Notes under the pieces: generated by a model
Databases searched by the model: none
The model's input: only the letters and a program-made list of their open reading frames with translations
Told to the model about the DNA's origin: nothing
Part shown: piece by piece, positions 60,740-64,000 of the stretch
Position numbering within the stretch: the first letter of the stretch is position 1
Layout of the letters: the number at the start of each line of letters is the position of its first letter
Program-made: the position numbers and the translations under genes
Origin: Brevibacillus ruminantium
Lineage (GTDB): Bacteria; Bacillota; Bacilli; Brevibacillales; Brevibacillaceae
Direction: 5' to 3'
Assembly (NCBI RefSeq): GCF_023746555.1
Contig: NZ_CP098755.1
Location: 1,392,001-1,456,000 of the forward strand
DNA length: 64,000 nucleotides

Positions 60740-60777
60740 TACGGGCGTCATCTGGGCACAGGAGAGACTCGCCCGTA
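60740..60777 (+). other. Perfect 8-bp stem-loop after the YheC/D gene
   Basis: TACGGGCG (60740-60747) and CGCCCGTA (60770-60777) are exact complements with a 22-nt loop. There is no T run, so it is not a typical terminator. Confidence 0.4.
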
Positions 60778-60891
60778 TGGACAGCGATCTTGGGCCAAGG
60801 GGTAGAAGTACGAACCAATAGACATGCGGGCTTCAATTCGGGGAAGAATCGGCGCATAATAGAGACAAAAGCTTTGGAGGTGTATCTTGCG

Positions 60892-61725
60892 ATGATGAAA
60901 TCATTTCGATTGCCGCTAGAAGAAGACCTGGTGATACGAGGAGACTTTCACGCACGTGAAAAAAATCCGCACCAGCCGCTGTTGCTGTTTTGTCACGGCT
61001 TTAAGGGATTCAAGGATTGGGGCAGCTTTCCCTTCGCGGCTGACTGGCTGGCGGAACAGGGAATTGCTGTTTTGCGGTTTAATTTTTCCTGCAACGGTGT
61101 AGGAGAGAGTATGACTGAATTTGATGAACTTGAAAAATTCGGACGGAATACATATGCTCGTGAACTTGCTGACCTGAATGCTTTGACCAACTGGCTCATC
61201 CGGGAAGACAATCCGTTTGCGGATTCTTTTGATCGGCATAAGCTGTTTTTGCTTGGACATAGCAAAGGCGGAGGCGATGTGATTCTCTTTGGTGCTGCCA
61301 ATCCGCTGATCAAAGGAATCATTACCTGGAATGGAGTAGCGGACGTCAACCTGTTTGACAGCAAACTTCGGCAAGCGATCGCAGAAAATGGAGTAGGCTA
61401 TATTCCAAACGCAAGGACAGGACAGCAGATGCCCATCACCCAGACAGTGATTGACGACGTTGATCAGAACCGGGAGGCATACGATTTGCTAGTCAAAGTG
61501 CGCGACATGCCGCAGCCCCTTTGCTTGATACAGGGAACCAAGGATTTTGACAGATTGGTTGCAGGGGCAAAAAGACTGGCCGAAGCGGCAAAAAATGGGC
61601 AGCTCCACTGGATTGAGGAGGGAGATCACACCTTTAACACTCGTCATCCTTTTGCCGGAACAAGTCCCCAACTGGAGGCAGCATTGAAACAGACGGCAGT
61701 TTTTGTCCATACGGAATGTACATAA
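60892..61725 (+). CDS. Alpha/beta hydrolase (S9/dienelactone-like)
   Basis: A 277-residue hydrolase. LLLFCHGFKGFKDWGSFPFA carries the oxyanion region, the nucleophile is Ser124 in LLGHSKGGGD, the acid is probably Asp in IQGTKDFDRL and the His is in EEGDHTFNTRHPF near residue 245. It resembles prolyl-oligopeptidase-like esterases that act on small substrates. The start at 60892 (ATG ATG) is preceded by GGAGGTG with 10 nt spacing; a longer frame from 60790 is unlikely. Confidence 0.87.
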   Translation: MMKSFRLPLEEDLVIRGDFHAREKNPHQPLLLFCHGFKGFKDWGSFPFAADWLAEQGIAVLRFNFSCNGVGESMTEFDELEKFGRNTYARELADLNALTNWLIREDNPFADSFDRHKLFLLGHSKGGGDVILFGAANPLIKGIITWNGVADVNLFDSKLRQAIAENGVGYIPNARTGQQMPITQTVIDDVDQNREAYDLLVKVRDMPQPLCLIQGTKDFDRLVAGAKRLAEAAKNGQLHWIEEGDHTFNTRHPFAGTSPQLEAALKQTAVFVHTECT

Positions 61726-61853
61726 GAACTTCTCGTGAAAACAGAACGTTTTCTTTCCCTCTGGGCTATGGTATACTGGGAAGCGTCAAAGCATGAAATA
61801 CATCGAACATTCTGAAAAATTAAAAAGCGGAAAACGCATGGGGTGGAGAAAAA

Positions 61854-63476
61854 ATGAAACCAAACGTATGCTTGTATGACACGACTCTCCGGGACGGGAC
61901 TCAGGGAGAAGGAGTCAGCTTGTCAGTGGAGGACAAGGTGAAAATTGCCCTTCGCCTGGATCAGTTTGGCATTGACTTCATTGAAGGTGGCTGGCCAGGA
62001 AGCAATCCAAAGGATATGGCCTTTTTTGAGCGGATGAAAGAGGTCAAGCTGCAGAACGCGACCATCACCGCTTTTGGCAGCACCTGTCGTCCTCTGGTGG
62101 CGGCAGCCGATGATGAGAACCTGCGGGCGCTGTTGGAGAGCGGCGTAAAAGCAGTGGCGATTTTCGGGAAATCATGGGATTTGCATGTGACTGATGCGCT
62201 CAAAACCACCTTGGACGAGAACATTCGGATGGTGTCTGATTCTGTCCGTTTTCTCAAATCACAGGGCCTGACGGTATTGTTTTTGGCCGAGCATTTTTTC
62301 GACGGATACAAAGCGAATCCGGTGTACGCCCTGCGTGTACTGGAGGCAGCGGAGTCGGCTGGTGCCGACTGGATCGTCCTGTGCGATACCAACGGCGGCA
62401 CACTGCCGCATGAGGTCTATGAGATCGTAAAAACAGTAAAAGGGAGCCTGCAGGTGAAGCTGGGCATCCATCCGCATAACGACTGTGAGCTGGCGGTAGC
62501 CAATGCCATTGCCGCTGTTCAGGCAGGTGCTGAGCAGGTTCAGGGGACGACAAACGGCATCGGAGAGCGCTGCGGCAATGTCAACCTGGTCTCGGTAATC
62601 CCCAATCTGCAGCTCAAGCTGGGCTATTCTTGTGTAGAACCGGAGCAATTGCAGCAGCTGACAAAGCTCTCACGCTTTGTGGCTGAAGTATGCAATATGG
62701 CGATGCCCAATAACCAGCCTTTTGTCGGCAACAGCGCATTTGCCCATAAGGGTGGCATACACGTCAGTGCCGTGCTGAAAGACCCGAAAACCTATGAACA
62801 TATTGAGCCAGAGCTTATTGGAAACAAGCGTCGCGTTCTGGTCTCCGAGCTCTCCGGCCAGAGTAATCTGCTCGCCAAGACTGACGAGCTGGATATCAAC
62901 GTGGAGCTGGACAAACAGGAGGCACGGGAAATCATACAGCGAATCAAAGAGCGCGAATTCCAGGGATATCAATACGAGGGTGCGGAGGCATCGCTTTCGC
63001 TGATGCTGCTCGCTGCAGGCGGCAAGCTGGAACAGCTGTTCACGCTGGATTCGTTTAAAATCCTGATGGAGAAGTCGGCAGATCGTTCCATACTCTCGGA
63101 AGCCACGGTCAAGCTGCAAGTAAACGGGCAACTGGTTCACACCGCCGCCGAAGGAAACGGTCCGGTCAATGCCCTCGACAATGCGCTGCGCAAAGCATTG
63201 GAAACGCATTTTCCCTGCCTGGCCGAGATGCAGCTCACGGATTACAAAGTGCGCGTACTGGATGAAAGCGGTGCAACCGCAGCAAAAGTGCGTGTGCTGA
63301 TCGAGTCCGGCCGCAACGGGGAAAAATGGAGTACGGTTGGCGTCTCTACCAATGTGATTGAGGCGAGCTGGGAAGCGCTGGTGGACAGTATTCGCTACCT
63401 GCTTTGGAAAGAAGGGTGCAAGCTGTCTGAACCGGAGGAAAAGGTCGAAGCGCGCGCCGGGATTGTCAATCATTAA
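61854..63476 (+). CDS. cimA: (R)-citramalate synthase
   Basis: Condenses pyruvate with acetyl-CoA to (R)-citramalate, the first step of the threonine-independent isoleucine route. The 540-residue chain opens with LYDTTLRDGTQGEGVSLSVE, followed by GGWPGSNPKD, CDTNGGTLPHE, HPHNDCELAVAN and TTNGIGERCGNVNL, then KGGIHVSAVLKDPKTYEHI, which separate CimA from LeuA. A C-terminal allosteric domain (from about residue 400) fits isoleucine feedback. GGGGTGGAG precedes the ATG. No leu or ilv gene is adjacent. Confidence 0.93.
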   Translation: MKPNVCLYDTTLRDGTQGEGVSLSVEDKVKIALRLDQFGIDFIEGGWPGSNPKDMAFFERMKEVKLQNATITAFGSTCRPLVAAADDENLRALLESGVKAVAIFGKSWDLHVTDALKTTLDENIRMVSDSVRFLKSQGLTVLFLAEHFFDGYKANPVYALRVLEAAESAGADWIVLCDTNGGTLPHEVYEIVKTVKGSLQVKLGIHPHNDCELAVANAIAAVQAGAEQVQGTTNGIGERCGNVNLVSVIPNLQLKLGYSCVEPEQLQQLTKLSRFVAEVCNMAMPNNQPFVGNSAFAHKGGIHVSAVLKDPKTYEHIEPELIGNKRRVLVSELSGQSNLLAKTDELDINVELDKQEAREIIQRIKEREFQGYQYEGAEASLSLMLLAAGGKLEQLFTLDSFKILMEKSADRSILSEATVKLQVNGQLVHTAAEGNGPVNALDNALRKALETHFPCLAEMQLTDYKVRVLDESGATAAKVRVLIESGRNGEKWSTVGVSTNVIEASWEALVDSIRYLLWKEGCKLSEPEEKVEARAGIVNH

Positions 63477-63500
63477 GCGAGAGACTGAAGTGTAAAACAA

Positions 63501-63547
63501 GAAGCAGCGCTGTTCCCTCCGAGGAGCCGCGCTGCTTCCCATTTTTG
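63501..63547 (+). terminator. Terminator after cimA
   Basis: GAAGCAGCGC (63501-63510) pairs exactly with GCGCTGCTTC (63529-63538), followed by CCATTTTT. Confidence 0.85.
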
Positions 63548-63580
63548 GCATGAAATTGGTTATAGAGTTAGAGCCGCCAA

Positions 63581-63811
63581 TCAGGACTGCTTTCTCATCC
63601 CGCCCAATTCTTCGACAATGGCGGTCATTTCATTAATGCTGAAATTCGCTTTCTTCTGCACCATGTTGTACAGATACAACAGATCCTCGTAGTGCTCAAG
63701 ATCGAAATCCTCTGGTCTCATGACTGCAGTGTTGGCCATATTCAGCTTGGCCTTGATGCCTTCGACGATCGTCGCCAGGTTTTCTGCTGTGGGCTGGGTC
63801 AAATCTGCCAT
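63581..63811 (-). CDS. UPF0435 (YfkK-like, DUF1128) protein
   Basis: A 76-residue acidic helical protein of the UPF0435/DUF1128 family, known only from bacilli. ENLATIVEGIKAKLNMANTA and EDFDLEHYEDLLYLYNMVQK are characteristic. GAGAGGGG precedes its ATG. It starts 15 nt after the U32 peptidase stop, so the two form an operon. Function unknown. Confidence 0.9.
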   Translation of the reverse strand: MADLTQPTAENLATIVEGIKAKLNMANTAVMRPEDFDLEHYEDLLYLYNMVQKKANFSINEMTAIVEELGGMRKQS

Positions 63812-63826
63812 GGTTGATTCCCCTCT

Positions 63827-64000
63827 CTATTTGATCAGTTGGCCGCGGGTAACTCCCAATTGGTTGGTGGCTTTCAGCGAGCGCCATACATGCGTTCCGC
63901 TGACTTCGCCGCGAAGTGCCTGGCGGTACAAGCGGATCACTTCCTGGACGCGCTCAGGCTCCTCTTCCAGAAATTCAATCCGGTAGCTTCCGACGCCCAA
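63827..64000 (-). CDS. U32-family peptidase, C-terminal fragment at window edge
   Basis: The minus-strand frame is open from the window edge to a TAG at 63827-63829. It reads GVGSYRIEFLEEEPERVQEV, then VIRLYRQALRGEVSGTHVWR and SLKATNQLGVTRGQLIK, the usual end of the large U32 (collagenase-like) peptidase/hydroxylase proteins of bacilli. Only 57 residues lie in the window. Such proteins are linked to tRNA or rRNA hydroxylation rather than collagen digestion; for this one that is inference. Confidence 0.75.
   Translation of the reverse strand: MGVGSYRIEFLEEEPERVQEVIRLYRQALRGEVSGTHVWRSLKATNQLGVTRGQLIK

Overview
The window looks like chromosome of a spore-forming, low-GC-phylum bacterium of the Brevibacillus/Paenibacillaceae kind. 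Support: strong AGGAGG-type ribosome sites, many GTG/TTG starts, a FosB-type bacillithiol transferase, a guanine riboswitch in front of xpt-pbuX, a DynA-like dynamin pair, a YheC/YheD spore-coat ATP-grasp protein and a UPF0435 protein. The genus call is inference. Most of the window is moderately GC-rich; two stretches are visibly AT-richer (about 4.5-6.2 kb and 34.1-38.0 kb) and look accessory.

Layout. 1-4.35 kb: amino-sugar/cell-wall recycling (AraC-type response regulator, NagZ, a GNAT remnant, NagA). 4.7-6.2 kb: two AT-rich genes for exported proteins. 6.3-15.4 kb (minus strand): a nucleoside operon in the order LacI regulator, ribokinase, BMP lipoprotein, ABC ATPase, two permeases, nucleoside hydrolase, nucleobase permease. 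A second ribokinase diverges from it across a perfect 20-bp palindrome. 16.6-21.3 kb: PadR regulator and a potABCD polyamine importer. 21.4-22.3 kb: alpha/beta hydrolase. 22.4-27.8 kb: a LysR regulator divergent from D-amino-acid transaminase, M19 dipeptidase, P1 peptidase and a beta-lactamase-fold hydrolase, which reads as a D-residue peptide catabolic operon.

28-34 kb: small membrane protein, RsgA with an odd leader, riboswitch-controlled xpt-pbuX, FosB, two small unknowns and a tRNA-Arg/Pro/Leu cluster. 34.3-37.8 kb: ferritin, AraC regulator and MATE transporter, flanked by a 16-nt repeat of the tRNA-Leu 3' region. 38-41.6 kb: SmtB-type metal regulator, metal P1B-ATPase and a DJ-1/PfpI protein. 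41.6-47.8 kb: a beta-CASP metallohydrolase ending a ferric/phosphonate-type ABC operon, with a divergent LysR. 48-53 kb: a RodA-like SEDS protein and two adjacent dynamin-like GTPases separated by one in-frame stop. 53-64 kb: GNAT, MocR, PutP, GNAT, exported unknown, cold-shock protein, thyA-folA, YheC/D, hydrolase, citramalate synthase, UPF0435 and the end of a U32 peptidase.

No CRISPR array, rRNA, complete insertion sequence or prophage was seen. The observations I would check first are the DynA split by a single stop codon, the tRNA-Leu-flanked islet, the RsgA leader, the D-peptide operon, and the beta-CASP protein that appears to lack the motif B histidine.
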